Assembly: GCF_025200925.1 (NCBI RefSeq)
Contig: NZ_CP104174.1
Span: forward strand, 7,688,001 to 7,752,000
Length of the DNA: 64,000 bases
Origin: Bradyrhizobium sp. CB1015
GTDB taxonomy: Bacteria > Pseudomonadota > Alphaproteobacteria > Rhizobiales > Xanthobacteraceae
Direction of reading: 5' to 3'
The position numbers and the translations under genes are program-made. Below are positions 63,277 to 64,000 of this stretch, piece after piece; position 1 is the first letter of the stretch; every line of letters begins with the position of its first letter. Under the pieces are notes generated by a model, which saw only the letters and a program-made list of their open reading frames with translations, made no database searches and had not been told where the DNA came from.

Positions 63277-63515
63277 CGCGCCGGTTCTTGATTCGGATCG
63301 AGCAGCCGATGCAGGTGGACGATGAAGTAGCGCATCTGCGCGTTGTCGACCGTGCTCTGCGCCTTGGCCCGCCAGGCGGCGTGGGCGCTGGCATAGTTCG
63401 GATACAGGCCGACGATGTCGACCTCGTCCAGGTTCTTGAAGGTGTTGTGCTCGAGATCGACGAGCTCGCCGCCGATGACGAGGTGGAGCAGTTGTTGCGG
63501 GGCACTATCTGGCAT
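63273..63515 (-). CDS. DUF4170 domain-containing protein
   Basis: An 80-residue protein. The DUF4170 core is LLHLVIGGELVDLEHNTFK and DIVGLYPNYASAHAAWRAKA with MRYFIVHLHRLLDP at the end. The family is found next to waaA-lpxK-type genes in Alphaproteobacteria and has no assigned role. ATG 63515 is chosen; an upstream frame start at 63545 is less likely. It overlaps the acyltransferase start by four bases. Confidence 0.9.
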   Translation of the reverse strand: MPDSAPQQLLHLVIGGELVDLEHNTFKNLDEVDIVGLYPNYASAHAAWRAKAQSTVDNAQMRYFIVHLHRLLDPNQEPAR

Positions 63516-63576
63516 GAGTTCTGTTCCTAACGGGCTGCCCGGCAAAGCAGTGTTCGAGAAGCACGACGAAAGCGCC

Positions 63577-64000
63577 TTAGGCTAAGGGACGGTTGCGAAA
63601 ATGCGCGACAATGCCCGCATGACGATCGCGTCCCGCTGCCACAAGCACCCCGTGCGCCACTTCCCGGCGGTTATAGAGGATGGGTTCTCCGGAGAGGTCA
63701 CTCATCCTACCATCCGCTTCCTGCACGATCAAATCGGCCGCCGCAAGATCCCAATCATGGCTGTTGCCGCCCGCAAAAGCCGCATCCAGTGCGCCATGGG
63801 CGACCCGGCACAGCCGCAGCGCCAGCGAGCCGATCCGCCGGTGCAGCTTGATCTCGCCGAGGGACGGCTTCAGCCGCTCGACCAGCGGCTTCGGGCCGGC
63901 GACGCGGGCGAAGTCGAGCTCGGATCCGCTCGTCGCGCGCACCGGCTTGTCGTTGAGCGTCGTGCCCTGGCCGCGCGTTGCGAAGAAGAACTCGTCGGTA
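63577..64000 (-). CDS. CysQ-like inositol monophosphatase family protein, C-terminal part (5' end outside window)
   Basis: The frame is open at the right edge, so the N-terminal part is missing. The visible 140 residues include EFFFATRGQGTTLNDKPVRA, then GSLALRLCRVAHGALDAAF and the second metal-binding motif SHDWDLAAADLIVQEADG. This is the pattern of the 3'(2'),5'-bisphosphate nucleotidase/IMPase family. It starts the Kdo/lipid A unit of the minus strand in this window, a common arrangement. CysQ rather than inositol phosphatase is inferred from the neighbours. Confidence 0.83.
   Translation of the reverse strand, partial: TDEFFFATRGQGTTLNDKPVRATSGSELDFARVAGPKPLVERLKPSLGEIKLHRRIGSLALRLCRVAHGALDAAFAGGNSHDWDLAAADLIVQEADGRMSDLSGEPILYNRREVAHGVLVAAGRDRHAGIVAHFRNRPLA

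Overview
The window looks like a chromosomal segment of a Bradyrhizobium-type alphaproteobacterium (Nitrobacteraceae). The reasons are uniformly high GC with strong third-position bias, Rhizobiales-type genes (RibH2 under an FMN riboswitch, DUF2093, DUF4170, an EnvZ/OmpR-like pair beside a MarR gene, a TipF-like degenerate EAL protein, a fluoroacetate-dehalogenase-like hydrolase) and many intergenic palindromic repeats of the kind common in that group. Species assignment is an inference; no rRNA or tRNA gene was found.

Layout. 1-8.9 kb: end of a hypothetical gene, prs, ribH2 with its riboswitch, a YbjN-like gene, proC, a thioesterase, a tautomerase, hisS, a DUF2314 gene and ilvE. 9.2-12 kb: marR, response regulator and histidine kinase, tightly coupled. 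12-16.5 kb: small exported proteins, RNase T2, rlmJ, a cold-shock gene with a long leader and an outer-membrane beta-barrel gene. 16.8-23 kb: uvrC, then pgsA-moaD-moaE-prmB with overlapping ends, and a holin-like/YihY membrane pair. 23-36.3 kb: a methyltransferase, the EAL protein, a HAD hydrolase, a CheY-like regulator, ribF, ileS-lspA, an exported acidic protein, a catalytic/non-catalytic pair of M16 peptidases and arfB.

36.3-38.5 kb is a small mobile-element nest. An IS481-family element sits exactly at the arfB stop codon with an ACTAGA target duplication. An IS630-family element, now frameshifted, has inserted into the TA of the right-hand copy of that duplication. A 45-bp palindrome carrying the same IS630-type ends lies just downstream. 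39-46.8 kb is core again: mutL, rsmD, a pseudouridine synthase with a very long Arg/Asp/Gly-rich N-terminus, tadA, the dehalogenase-like hydrolase and purD.

46.9-50.1 kb is a lower-GC accessory island with two tiny membrane proteins and a solitary OLD-family (AAA ATPase plus TOPRIM) nuclease gene interrupted by one extra T. Next comes a four-gene minus-strand cluster (50.2-52.6 kb) whose first gene, an alpha/beta hydrolase, is split by a single in-frame TAG. The rest holds xseA, a repeat-rich gap, a dienelactone-hydrolase-like gene, DUF2093, three orphan Tad/Flp pilus genes (tadG/tadE type), very small genes, a GYD-domain gene and the start of a lipid A/Kdo cluster (cysQ-like, DUF4170, DUF374 acyltransferase, waaA, lpxK) read on the minus strand with overlapping ends.

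The main points for a second look are the nested insertion sequences, the frameshifted OLD gene with its island, the amber-interrupted hydrolase, the substituted active-site residues in two hydrolases, and the degenerate EAL protein.
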